DNA from: Pseudomonas vranovensis DSM 16006
GTDB lineage: Bacteria; Pseudomonadota; Gammaproteobacteria; Pseudomonadales; Pseudomonadaceae
Direction of reading: 5' to 3'
NCBI RefSeq assembly: GCF_000425805.1
Contig: NZ_AUED01000012.1
Span: 62,001 to 126,000, forward strand
Length of the DNA: 64,000 nucleotides
Part shown: positions 1 through 7,740 of the stretch, one piece after another
Numbering within the stretch: the first letter of the stretch is position 1
Layout: the number at the start of each line of letters is the position of its first letter
Notes under the pieces: model-generated
What the model was told of the DNA's origin: nothing
What the model saw: the letters and a program-made list of their open reading frames with translations, nothing else
Databases searched by the model: none
Program-made: the position numbers and the translations under genes

Positions 1-1899
1 CCACCAGGGTGATTCGGCGTCGGCGGCCAGGCGTGGCAGGGCGGCGTCGATGGCGCGGGCGCTGAGCAGTGTCTGGAACCAGGCATCGCCCAGTTCGTCA
101 TGCATTGCCGCGTAAGCCAGGTCGTAGAGGAATTGGTTGAACAGCGTGGCGTTGACCGAGTCCAGCGGGTAGTCGCCGTTCCAGCTGGCCAGTTGCTCGA
201 CCAGCTCTTTCTCCTGATCGCCCTGGGCCACTTCGCGCAGCACGCCGAGCAACGGTGCCAGGGTGCGTTGGCCATAGCCGGTGGTGGTGTCGAGCTGCAG
301 CGCCCGGCTGTTCTGGGTGTCCCATTTGACTTGTGGGTCGGCCAGGTGGCGGTCCAGTTGCTGGCCACGGTCGGCAAGGTTGTAGTAACCCGGGATCGGC
401 ATGGCAGCGGGTGGCTGGTAGTTGGCCGAGACGATATAGCCGCTGGCTGGGTTCTCCTGATGCGGGTTGGCGCTGAAGGGATAGAAGCCGAGCTTGTCGG
501 CCTGGGGTGTGCTGCCGTCGAGGATAAAGGTCGAGTCGACCCCCGCCGGGCGAATCGGCAGCTGCGCCGCCGCCCACCAGCCGATATCACCGCTGGCGTT
601 GGCCCACACCAGGTTGAGCCCGGGGGCCTGGATCTTCGCCGCTGCCGCGCGCATTTTGTCCAGGGTGTCGGCGCGGTTGACCTGATAGAAGCCGTCGAGA
701 ATCGGGTTGTCGGTTTCCAGAAAGGCCCACCACATGGCAATCGGCGTGGGGCCTGCGTGGCTGCCGATCACGTCGTTGACGATGGGGCCGTGGGGCGAGC
801 GGCGCAGGGTGATACTGATCGGTGCTTCCCCCTTCACCGCGATGCTGTCCTGGGTAATGGCCAGCGGCTGCCACTGGCCGTTGATACGCACCTGATCGGG
901 ATTGTCGGGGTTGACCTGCTCGGCGATCAGGTCGACATCGTCGTTCTGGAACATGGTCAGGCTCCAGCCGAACTGACGGTTATGCCCAAGCGATGCAAAC
1001 GGGTTGAGCGCCTGGTGATAGCCATACAGGTTGAAGCCGGGCGCCGACAGTTCGGCCTCGTACCACACCGCCGGCACGGCAAAGCTGATGTGCGGGTCGC
1101 CTGCCAGCAACGGCTTGCCACTTCGGGTGTGGTTGCCGGAGACGGCCCAGGCGTTGCTGCCTTCGTAGTGGGGAATGCCGGCCTCGCTCAGGGCTTGCTG
1201 ACTGACCCGGGCCAGGTGCTCGAGACTTTTCCAGTCGGCGGCAGCCAGCGGCGGGCTGCTGTGCAGTGCGCCCTGGGGATTCCAGCCGAGGTCAAAGATG
1301 TTCAGGTACTCGGCACCGAGTTGATCGCGCACGTAGGTCATTGCCGGTTCGGTACGAAACGCTGCGGCGAAGCTGTAGGCCATGTAGCCGGCGATGCTCA
1401 AGGTGTCTTGCGCGGTGAAGGGCCGGGGCGTGATGCCCAGCACATCGAATTCCATGGGTTTGGGATGGCTTGCCTGCCAGGCGTTGACGCCATCGAGGTA
1501 AGCCTGCAGGGCGAGCCAGGCGGGCGACTGCTTGTCCTGGCGTTCGACATAGCGTTCGGCTTGCTCGCGAATACGCAGGGAACGGAACAAGGTGTCGGTC
1601 GGCACCAGCTTGCTGCCGAGGATTTCGGCCAGCTCGCCACGGGCCAGGCGACGGATGATCTCCATCTGGAACAAGCGGTCCTGGGCATGCACGTAGCCCA
1701 GGGCGTGGTACAGGTCGGTCTCGTTCAGGGCCTGGATATGCGGCACGCCGCGCTCGTCGTAGCGCACGCTGACCGGGGCCTGCAGGCTGGCCAGGGTCAC
1801 CTCGCCTTCACGCTGCGGCAGCTTGCCCTGCACATACCAGTAACCGCCGCCGGCTGCCGCGGCAATGACCACGGCGAGGAAGGTCAGGCTGCGCTTCAT
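1..1899 (-). CDS. Penicillin acylase family protein, 3' end beyond the window
   Basis: This is an N-terminal-nucleophile hydrolase of the penicillin amidase family (penicillin G acylase, AHL acylases), expected to be exported and cut autocatalytically into two subunits that hydrolyse an amide bond. 633 codons are visible and the reading frame runs off the left edge, so the C-terminus is missing. The start ATG at 1899 follows AAGGAG at good spacing and begins with a short hydrophobic segment (residues about 5-20), a signal anchor or signal peptide. The autoprocessing site HYEGSNAW is visible with the candidate nucleophile Ser248, followed by the conserved stretch SGNHTRSGKPLLAGDPHI. The natural substrate cannot be read from sequence; quorum-sensing acylases belong to the same family, but nothing here proves that role. 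Confidence 0.9.
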   Translation of the reverse strand, partial: MKRSLTFLAVVIAAAAGGGYWYVQGKLPQREGEVTLASLQAPVSVRYDERGVPHIQALNETDLYHALGYVHAQDRLFQMEIIRRLARGELAEILGSKLVPTDTLFRSLRIREQAERYVERQDKQSPAWLALQAYLDGVNAWQASHPKPMEFDVLGITPRPFTAQDTLSIAGYMAYSFAAAFRTEPAMTYVRDQLGAEYLNIFDLGWNPQGALHSSPPLAAADWKSLEHLARVSQQALSEAGIPHYEGSNAWAVSGNHTRSGKPLLAGDPHISFAVPAVWYEAELSAPGFNLYGYHQALNPFASLGHNRQFGWSLTMFQNDDVDLIAEQVNPDNPDQVRINGQWQPLAITQDSIAVKGEAPISITLRRSPHGPIVNDVIGSHAGPTPIAMWWAFLETDNPILDGFYQVNRADTLDKMRAAAAKIQAPGLNLVWANASGDIGWWAAAQLPIRPAGVDSTFILDGSTPQADKLGFYPFSANPHQENPASGYIVSANYQPPAAMPIPGYYNLADRGQQLDRHLADPQVKWDTQNSRALQLDTTTGYGQRTLAPLLGVLREVAQGDQEKELVEQLASWNGDYPLDSVNATLFNQFLYDLAYAAMHDELGDAWFQTLLSARAIDAALPRLAADAESPWW

Positions 1900-1983
1900 C
1901 AGAACTCCTTGTACTTTTTGGCGGACAATGTGGTCCGATCATCGAGGTATTTGCGCACAGAGGATAGTCCCTAAGGAGGCACC

Positions 1984-2550
1984 ATGGACCTCAGCGAAAA
2001 GCAGAAAATGCTCACCGGCCAGCTCTACCGCGCCACCTGCCCGGAACTGCAGGCCGAACAGATCGCCAACAAGTTGTGGATGCAGCGCTACAACGGCAGC
2101 GTCGAGCTGCTCAATGACCATCGTCATGGCCTGTTGCTGGAGCACTTTCATGCAGTGGGTGAAGGCGCAGTGATTCGCCCGCCGTTCTATTGCGACTACG
2201 GGTACAACATCAGCGTGGGTCGCAATGTATTCATGAACTTCAACTGCGTAATCCTCGATGTCTGCCCGGTGAGCATCGGCGACGACTGCCAGATCGGCCC
2301 GGCGGTGCAGCTCTACACTGCCGACCACCCGATGGACCCGGAGCTGCGCCGCAGCGGCCTGGAAAGCGGGCGGCCGGTGAAGATCGGCAACAACGTGTGG
2401 ATTGGCGGTGGGGCAATCATCCTGCCCGGCGTGACGGTTGGCGATAACGCTGTGATTGGTGCCGGCAGTGTGGTCACTCGTGATGTGCCAGCGGGCTCGA
2501 CGGTGGTGGGGAATCCTGCGCGGATGCGTCAGCCAGCCCAGGGGCAGTAA
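1984..2550 (+). CDS. Sugar O-acetyltransferase (maltose acetyltransferase/NodL type)
   Basis: 188-residue cytoplasmic acetyl-CoA-dependent O-acetyltransferase of the left-handed beta-helix family (Maa, NodL, LacA). The N-terminal Mac domain (about residues 5-60) begins LSEKQKMLTGQLY, and the hexapeptide-repeat helix follows to the C-terminus, with the catalytic-type histidine in YTADHPMDP and repeats such as IGNNVWIGGGAIILPGVTVG. Length fits the family (about 185-200). The start has a strong AAGGAGG upstream. It diverges from the acylase gene and its last 22 bases overlap the tail of the convergent DUF6436 gene. The acceptor sugar is unknown. Confidence 0.9.
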   Translation: MDLSEKQKMLTGQLYRATCPELQAEQIANKLWMQRYNGSVELLNDHRHGLLLEHFHAVGEGAVIRPPFYCDYGYNISVGRNVFMNFNCVILDVCPVSIGDDCQIGPAVQLYTADHPMDPELRRSGLESGRPVKIGNNVWIGGGAIILPGVTVGDNAVIGAGSVVTRDVPAGSTVVGNPARMRQPAQGQ

Positions 2551-3098
2551 CACCCCACCGCCATCGTGTGAGTGGCACTGACTGACCGCCCCTGGCTCAG
2601 CGCCAGAAGAATGGGTTCGATAAAGCTGTTGCTTGAATTGCAGGTTGCCCCCTCGCTGTAGGGGCCGAAGTAAGCCAGCTTGCCCTGGCGGTCCCAGATC
2701 GCCACGGCGGGGCTGGCGGGCAGGTGTTCGGTCCCTGGCAGATCGGCCAGTGGCTTGAGGGCGCTCAAGGTGGCCGGCAACTGGCCACGGCTGCCGGGCT
2801 TTTGTACGACGTAGAACTCCACGCCCTGGGCACCGAAGTGTTCGATCAGTTCGGCCAGGTGCTGCTGGTTGCCGACGTTGCACGGGCAGGCCGGGTCCCA
2901 GAAATGCACCAGGCGGATCGGCCCGGGGCCGGCGATGGCGTCCGGCAGTTGCAGGCGATCGCCGGAAAACAACGCCGTCTGGTTGTCGAAGGTACGCAGG
3001 TAGCGATTCTGGAAGCTGTCGTACGCCCACCACAGGCCCGCGGCGCACAGTGCGGTGATAAGCAGGCCGAGCAAGGTGCGGGTGGTAGGCGCGAGCAT
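2529..3098 (-). CDS. DUF6436 thioredoxin-like membrane-anchored protein
   Basis: 189-residue protein with one N-terminal hydrophobic segment (about residues 7-25) followed by a periplasmic thioredoxin-like domain. The motif HFWDPACPCNVGNQQHL resembles a thioredoxin or peroxiredoxin active-site region, with CPC in place of the usual CxxC. Further cysteines lie in EGATCNSS and at the end in GCYCPW, so disulphide chemistry is plausible but unproven. I chose the ATG at 3098 because it places the hydrophobic segment at the N-terminus; an upstream extension to 3161 adds basic sequence unlike a signal. Tail-to-tail overlap with the O-acetyltransferase gene. Confidence 0.75.
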   Translation of the reverse strand: MLAPTTRTLLGLLITALCAAGLWWAYDSFQNRYLRTFDNQTALFSGDRLQLPDAIAGPGPIRLVHFWDPACPCNVGNQQHLAELIEHFGAQGVEFYVVQKPGSRGQLPATLSALKPLADLPGTEHLPASPAVAIWDRQGKLAYFGPYSEGATCNSSNSFIEPILLALSQGRSVSATHTMAVGCYCPWAG

Positions 3099-3197
3099 GG
3101 GGATGGTTTTCCGGAAAATGTCGCCTAGCTTGCCATGCTGCCGGCGACAGCTGAATATCACAGGTCAATATCCCGCTTCTTGTGTTCGGAAATCCTT

Positions 3198-4139
3198 ATG
3201 CCTGCGTCATTTCAACCCGACTCGTTACGCGCCAGCCTCTCGCCTCTGGTTGCGCGTCAGCCACTGTCGGCGCAGGCCCAGGCCTATCAGCGCTACTACG
3301 GGCTCGATCTGTCGGCGCGCAAGGTAGAGCCGCAGCGCTGGTTGGGGCGCTTCGAGGCCGCGGGTTTCGAGCTGGTCGGGCAGGTCTGGATACCTGCAGC
3401 ACCCGTGGCGACCCTGGTGATGTTGCATGGCTTCTATGACCACATGGGTTTGTACCGCCATGTCATCGATTGGGCGCTGGATCAGGACTACGCGGTCATT
3501 GCCTGCGACTTGCCGGGGCACGGCCTGTCCAGCGGCGAGCGGGCCAGTATCGACAACTTCGCGACCTACCAGCAGGTACTGCAGGCGCTGTTCGAACAAG
3601 GCCACGCGCTGGCGCTGCCGCACCCCTGGCATTTGTGTGGACAGAGCACAGGCGGGGCGATTGTCATCGATCATTTGCTGCACAGTGGCGCGCAAAGCCC
3701 GGCCCAGGGCGAGGTAATCCTGTTGGCGCCACTGGTGCGACCACGCTCGTGGCGCTGGTCGAAATTCAGCTATCGCTTGCTGCGTCCGTTCGTCAAAGGT
3801 ATCGAGCGACGCTTCAGCGAGAATTCCAACGACCCGACCTTCCTGCCGTTCCTGCAGGCTGACCCGCTGCAGCCACGGCGCTTGCCGACCGCCTGGGTGG
3901 GGGCGCTGGTGGCATGGGTCAAGCGCATCGAGGCGGCGCCTGCCAGCACGCGGCGGCCGTTGATTATCCAGGGTGAGTCCGACATGACCGTCGACTGGCC
4001 ACACAACCTCAAGGTGTTGCGGGAGAAATTTGCCGAGCCTGAGATACTGCTGATCCCCGAGGCGCGTCACCACCTGGCCAATGAGCTGCCGGCGATTCGA
4101 CAGCGTTACTTCGACTTTATCGACCAGCGCCTGGGCTGA
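3198..4139 (+). CDS. Alpha/beta hydrolase (monoacylglycerol-lipase-like)
   Basis: 313-residue serine hydrolase of the Hydrolase_4 / monoglyceride-lipase branch of the alpha/beta fold. The oxyanion-hole region VMLHGFYDHMGLY, the nucleophile elbow CGQSTGGA (Ser), an acid in GESDMTVDW and the base histidine in EARHHLANE are in the expected order. There is no signal peptide, so it is probably cytoplasmic. The ATG at 3198 has only a weak ribosome-binding sequence (GGAAA). The stop codon directly abuts the stop of the opposite-strand DUF2059 gene. Substrate unknown; lysophospholipase or esterase activity is typical of the family. Confidence 0.88.
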   Translation: MPASFQPDSLRASLSPLVARQPLSAQAQAYQRYYGLDLSARKVEPQRWLGRFEAAGFELVGQVWIPAAPVATLVMLHGFYDHMGLYRHVIDWALDQDYAVIACDLPGHGLSSGERASIDNFATYQQVLQALFEQGHALALPHPWHLCGQSTGGAIVIDHLLHSGAQSPAQGEVILLAPLVRPRSWRWSKFSYRLLRPFVKGIERRFSENSNDPTFLPFLQADPLQPRRLPTAWVGALVAWVKRIEAAPASTRRPLIIQGESDMTVDWPHNLKVLREKFAEPEILLIPEARHHLANELPAIRQRYFDFIDQRLG

Positions 4140-4889
4140 TCACTTCAGGTCAGAGGTGTTCTGCCCGACCGCCAGGCCCGCGCGAATGGCCGCCAGGGCG
4201 GCCTTGTAGTAGGCCTGGCCTTCGTTGGATTCGGCAAAGGTGGCGAAGGCTTCAAGCTCGGCGTCGGTCAGGTCGCGGTAGACGTACAGCAGGGTGTTGT
4301 TCAACTCGCTGCCGATCTGGCTCATCAGTCGCTGGCGCTGGCCATCGAGCAGGCTCTGGGCCTGGCCACCCCCGAGCAGGCCGGGGATCATCTGGCTCAA
4401 GCTGTCGGCGGCAACGCCGGCAATCGCCAGGCTGACTTCGGCACCGGCCTCGCGAGCGGGCAGGGCCTGGGCCAGGTGGCCGATGATCAGCAGACGGTCG
4501 TCGCTGGCCTCGACCTTGGGCAAGCCCTTGGCGTTCTTGGCCAGTTGGTCGCGACGGGTCGCCAGCAGTTCGGCCGCGACGATCTTGCGACCCAGGGGCG
4601 ACTGGAAAAAGGTCAGCGCGGGTGCCGGGTTGCTCAGGTTGGCGCGCAATTGTGCCTGCGCACGCCGGTCCACGGCCTGGGCCTGGAAACGCTGGTTGCT
4701 GTTATTGACCAGCGCCTGGTAAACGGCAGGCGGCAAGCTATTGCGATAGCGCTGCTGGGCGGCATCGAGGGCATCGGTAAAGTGGGCGCGCTGCTCAGGC
4801 CAGCCGGCGACCTTGTAGAGTTGGTCGAGGCTGTCTGCCCAGACAGGCGTGGTGCAGATCATGATCAGCAGAAAAAACAAACGGCGCAT
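4140..4889 (-). CDS. DUF2059 domain-containing exported protein
   Basis: 249-residue protein with a classical Sec signal peptide (MRRLFFLLIMICTTPVWA, cleavage after VWA) and a mature, mostly helical DUF2059 region containing LTDAELEAFATFAESNEGQA near the C-terminus, the conserved part of the family. No enzyme motif is visible and the family has no established function; it is expected in the periplasm. It converges with the alpha/beta hydrolase gene with no gap and faces away from the 2OG-Fe(II) oxygenase gene. Confidence 0.85.
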   Translation of the reverse strand: MRRLFFLLIMICTTPVWADSLDQLYKVAGWPEQRAHFTDALDAAQQRYRNSLPPAVYQALVNNSNQRFQAQAVDRRAQAQLRANLSNPAPALTFFQSPLGRKIVAAELLATRRDQLAKNAKGLPKVEASDDRLLIIGHLAQALPAREAGAEVSLAIAGVAADSLSQMIPGLLGGGQAQSLLDGQRQRLMSQIGSELNNTLLYVYRDLTDAELEAFATFAESNEGQAYYKAALAAIRAGLAVGQNTSDLK

Positions 4890-5011
4890 TCAGGACTCCT
4901 GTCGGCAGGGCGCTATTGTCTTGGCCTTGCCGGGCTTTGTCGAGACGCCATTGCACACTCTCAGCCAAGTGGCGCTGTCGGATTGCGCAGCACATCGATA
5001 CTATGCGCGCC

Positions 5012-5635
5012 ATGCACTTACCTTCTGATCACCCGCTGCTGTTGCGTATTGTCGACGACCTGGCCACCTGTGGCTGGTCGCAGCAGAACTTCTTCCTGCC
5101 AGGGCCCTTCACCCTGGCGCTGGCGGCTGAATGCCGCAAACGTGCGGCCGAAGGTGAGCTGGCGCCGGCGGCGGTAGGCCGCGGGCCCTCCCAGGAGGTG
5201 CGCGAGGGTATTCGCGGTGACCACATCCAGTGGCTCGAACCCGGCCAGGCCGAGTCCTGCGACCAGTACCTGAACCTGATGGACAGCCTGCGCGAAGCAC
5301 TCAACCGCGGCCTGTTCCTGGGGTTGGAAGACTTCGAGTGCCACTTCGCCCTGTACCCACCAGGGGCGTTCTACCGCAAGCACCTCGATCGTTTTCGCGA
5401 CGACGACCGGCGCATGGTCTCGGCGGTGATTTACCTCAACCCCGAGTGGCTGCCGGAGGACGGCGGGCAACTGCGCATGACCCTCAAGGGCGACGTGGAG
5501 CATGACGTACAGCCCATTGGCGGCTGCCTGGTGGTGTTTCTGTCGGGCGATATCCCCCATGAAGTGCTGCCGGCACAGCGCGAGCGCCTGTCGCTGACCG
5601 GCTGGTTCCGTCGTCGTGGCAACGAACCCTTCTAG
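5012..5635 (+). CDS. 2OG-Fe(II) oxygenase
   Basis: 207-residue non-haem iron, 2-oxoglutarate-dependent dioxygenase of the prolyl-4-hydroxylase-like family. The iron ligands appear as HxD in RKHLDRF and the distal histidine in GDIPHEVL, with the 2OG-binding arginine in RLSLTGWFR; the strand preceding the HxD triad is FALYPPGAFY. Start at the ATG 5012 (MHLPSD); an in-frame ATG at 5003 is also possible. Cytoplasmic, substrate unknown; relatives hydroxylate proteins or small molecules. The 3' end overlaps the following DUF523 gene by 20 bases, suggesting translational coupling. Confidence 0.88.
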   Translation: MHLPSDHPLLLRIVDDLATCGWSQQNFFLPGPFTLALAAECRKRAAEGELAPAAVGRGPSQEVREGIRGDHIQWLEPGQAESCDQYLNLMDSLREALNRGLFLGLEDFECHFALYPPGAFYRKHLDRFRDDDRRMVSAVIYLNPEWLPEDGGQLRMTLKGDVEHDVQPIGGCLVVFLSGDIPHEVLPAQRERLSLTGWFRRRGNEPF

Positions 5636-6122
5636 GCCGCAGCACAAGGTGCTGGTCAGCGCCTGCCTGCTCGGCCAGCCCGTGCGCTATGACGGGCGCT
5701 CCAGTGGTCATCCCGATCTGTTGCAGCAATGGCAGGGCGAAGGCCGGATCGTGCCGTTGTGCCCGGAAGTGGCGGGCGGCTTGCCGACGCCCCGCCCACC
5801 TGCAGAAATTCCCGGTGGCCAGGGGGCGGCTGTGCTGGAGGGTGATGCGCAGGTCATCACGGTAGGGGGCGAGGATGTCACGGCGCAGTTTGTGGCCGGC
5901 GCGCAGATGGCGCTGGCGCTGGTGCGCAAGCACGGCATTCGGATTGCGGTGCTCAAGGCGGGCAGCCCGTCGTGTGGCAACCAATTGACCTACGACGGTA
6001 CGTTCAGCGGCACCAAGGTGGCGGGGGAAGGCGTCACGACCGCATTGCTGCGCCGCGAAGGGGTGCTGGTGTTCAGTGAGTTGGAGCTTGAGGCGGCCGC
6101 GTTGGCGTTGGGGCGGCTGTAA
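5616..6122 (+). CDS. DUF523 domain-containing protein
   Basis: 168-residue protein of the DUF523 family, recognised by the N-terminal KVLVSACLLGQPVRYDG and by VLKAGSPSCGN and TYDGTFSGTKVAGEGV further on. Conserved cysteines (SACLLG, PLCPEV, SPSCGN) suggest a metal or thiol function, but the family has no proven activity in the form seen here, which lacks the DUF1722 partner domain present in some homologues. The start is uncertain: the GTG at 5616 gives the 20-base overlap with the oxygenase gene, while a later GTG at 5649 would begin at VLVSAC. Confidence 0.85.
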   Translation: MATNPSRPQHKVLVSACLLGQPVRYDGRSSGHPDLLQQWQGEGRIVPLCPEVAGGLPTPRPPAEIPGGQGAAVLEGDAQVITVGGEDVTAQFVAGAQMALALVRKHGIRIAVLKAGSPSCGNQLTYDGTFSGTKVAGEGVTTALLRREGVLVFSELELEAAALALGRL

Positions 6123-6130
6123 TGCTTTCG

Positions 6131-6179
6131 TGGGGCAAGCCTGCTCCTACGATGGCAGGAGCGGGCTTGCCCCGCGATG
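6131..6179. repeat. REP-type hairpin repeat
   Basis: Inverted pair of the P. putida-type repeat: left arm GGGGCAAGCCTGCTCCTAC and right arm with GGAGCGGGCTTGCCCCGCGAT around a short loop. It lies between the stop of the DUF523 gene and the stop of the convergent binding-protein gene, where such hairpins can end or stabilise transcripts. Confidence 0.85.
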
Positions 6180-6188
6180 TTCTTGAAT

Positions 6189-6956
6189 TCACTTCGGCGG
6201 CTTGCTGGCATCCATCCCGAACCATTTCTGCGACAGTTCGCTCAGTCGGCCATCGGCCTTTATCCGTTGCAGGGCGTTGTCCACGGCGCTCTGGAAGGCC
6301 GGGTTACCTTTCTGGAACGGAATTGCCAGGCTCAGGATAGGCCCCACAGTGGCGCCTTTGGTCACGTGCTGCTCGCTGTCACGAATGGCGAAGGGCACCA
6401 GCAGTCGGTCGCTGATGGCCGCGTCGATCTGCTCGTTGGCCACGTCCTTGATCGGTTGGGTCGCATCCGGGTAGCTGCGCAGGTCAACGCCTTCGACGCC
6501 GCGCGCCTGTTCGGCGAACTGGCTGCCCTGGACCACGCCCAGGCTATGTCCCTTGAGAGCATCGAGGGTGCTCGGGGGGCGCTTTTCTTCCTTGCGCACG
6601 ATCAACTGGGCACTGGAATAACCGTAGGGCTCACTGAAGTCCAGGCGCTCCTTGAGTTCCGGGGTAATGGCGACATGGTTCAGGGCGATGTCGTACTTGC
6701 CGCTTTCGACGCCTGGCAGCAAGTCGTCCCGATCGGTGACGACGAACTCGGCGCGAACATCGAGTTCATTCGCCAGCAGTTGACCCAGTTCGATCTCGAA
6801 ACCGGCCAGTTTCTCGTCTTTCTTGAAGTTGAACGGCGCCATGTTGGCTTCGACGGCAATGCGAAGTTCGCCGCGGTCATTGATGTCGTCGATCAGTTCT
6901 GCATGTGCCCATGGGCTGAGCAGGGTGGCAAGTAGTACCCCGATGGTCAAACGCAT
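6189..6956 (-). CDS. Periplasmic amino-acid-type substrate-binding protein
   Basis: 255-residue extracellular solute-binding protein, family 3 (polar amino acid ABC transporters). It has a signal peptide (MRLTIGVLLATLLSPWAHA) and then the conserved lobe-1 start GELRIAVEANMAPFNF, with GFEIELGQLLA and SGKYDIALNHVAITPE and the hinge region following. No permease or ATPase gene lies next to it, so it either feeds a transporter encoded elsewhere or acts as a sensor. The ligand cannot be predicted with confidence. The gene ends in a convergent arrangement with DUF523, separated by a REP hairpin. Confidence 0.88.
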   Translation of the reverse strand: MRLTIGVLLATLLSPWAHAELIDDINDRGELRIAVEANMAPFNFKKDEKLAGFEIELGQLLANELDVRAEFVVTDRDDLLPGVESGKYDIALNHVAITPELKERLDFSEPYGYSSAQLIVRKEEKRPPSTLDALKGHSLGVVQGSQFAEQARGVEGVDLRSYPDATQPIKDVANEQIDAAISDRLLVPFAIRDSEQHVTKGATVGPILSLAIPFQKGNPAFQSAVDNALQRIKADGRLSELSQKWFGMDASKPPK

Positions 6957-7129
6957 AAGCCCCTTAATCCTTTTGGCAGTAAAAATGACAGTCGCCGCAG
7001 CTTTGTGATGATGCCACGGTCGCGCGCAACTTAGGACCGCATCCTGTCCTGGATGTTAGATACCAGGAGAAATATTTTCCTGCGGTGTTCCCGAACATAT
7101 TTTGATTCATTTGTTCTATGGTTACAGGT

Positions 7130-7155
7130 CGTTGCCATTCGATTCAGTGGCAACG
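7130..7155. promoter_or_regulatory. Inverted repeat upstream of the DUF4399 gene
   Basis: Perfect 8-base arms CGTTGCCA and TGGCAACG separated by 10 bases, about 30 bases upstream of the DUF4399 start. It could be an operator or a leader hairpin; there is no direct evidence for either. The rest of the 227-base gap is relatively AT-rich. Confidence 0.35.
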
Positions 7156-7183
7156 GTATTGAAGTAAATCACAGGAGAAGTGA

Positions 7184-7657
7184 ATGAAAAGCCTAGTTTC
7201 GCGTGCTGCCGTTGCCGGCCTGCTGATGGGAGTCTCGGTATTTGCCGCCGCCGAAGGCCTGAAGAGCCAGGAGCCGCCGAAAGACGCCAAGGTCTTCATC
7301 GTCTCCCCAGCCGATGGCGCGACGGTCGACAAGACCTTCACCGTCAAGTTCGGCATCGAGGGCATGGCGCTCAAGCCAGCGGGTGACCAGACACCGCATA
7401 CCGGCCACCACCACCTGCTGGTAGACGTCGACAAGGAACCGGCTAGCGACCAGGTACTGCCGACCAGCCTGCTGCCGGAGAACAAGGCACCTCTGCCAGC
7501 TGGCCCGCAAGTGCTGCACTTTGGCAAGGCACAGACTGAAGTGGAGCTGACCCTGACCCCAGGCAAGCACACCCTGCAACTGGTACTGGGCGACAAGTTC
7601 CACGTGCCCTTCAAGCCAAGTGTCGAATCGAAGAAGATTACCGTCACTGTGAAGTAA
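7184..7657 (+). CDS. DUF4399 domain-containing exported protein
   Basis: 157-residue secreted protein with a Sec signal peptide (residues 1 to about 23, ending VFAAAEG) and a DUF4399 beta-sandwich-like domain. The conserved core contains FIVSPADGATV, KFGIEGM and the histidine-rich HTGHHHLLVD, followed near the C-terminus by LTPGKHTLQLVLGDKFH. The histidine cluster could bind metal, but this is inference. The start is supported by ACAGGAGAAG. Monocistronic, with its own upstream region and a REP hairpin after the stop. Function not established for the family. Confidence 0.85.
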   Translation: MKSLVSRAAVAGLLMGVSVFAAAEGLKSQEPPKDAKVFIVSPADGATVDKTFTVKFGIEGMALKPAGDQTPHTGHHHLLVDVDKEPASDQVLPTSLLPENKAPLPAGPQVLHFGKAQTEVELTLTPGKHTLQLVLGDKFHVPFKPSVESKKITVTVK

Positions 7658-7669
7658 GCGGCTGAAACG

Positions 7670-7723
7670 ATCGCGGGGCAATCCCGCTCCTACACTACGT
7701 AGGAGCGGGATTGCCCCGCGATT
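7670..7723. repeat. REP-type hairpin repeat (terminator-like)
   Basis: Near-perfect inverted repeat: ATCGCGGGGCAATCCCGCTC and its complement flank a few bases, followed by TTTTT on the plus strand. It sits between the convergent DUF4399 and serA genes and probably acts as a transcript end for the plus-strand gene. Confidence 0.85.
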
Positions 7724-7740
7724 TTTGTCGCCTGAATAAC

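Noticed and set aside
100..1974. Long plus-strand reading frame (about 624 codons)
   Set aside because: It is antisense to the penicillin-acylase gene and shows no family motif; high-GC codon bias creates such frames.
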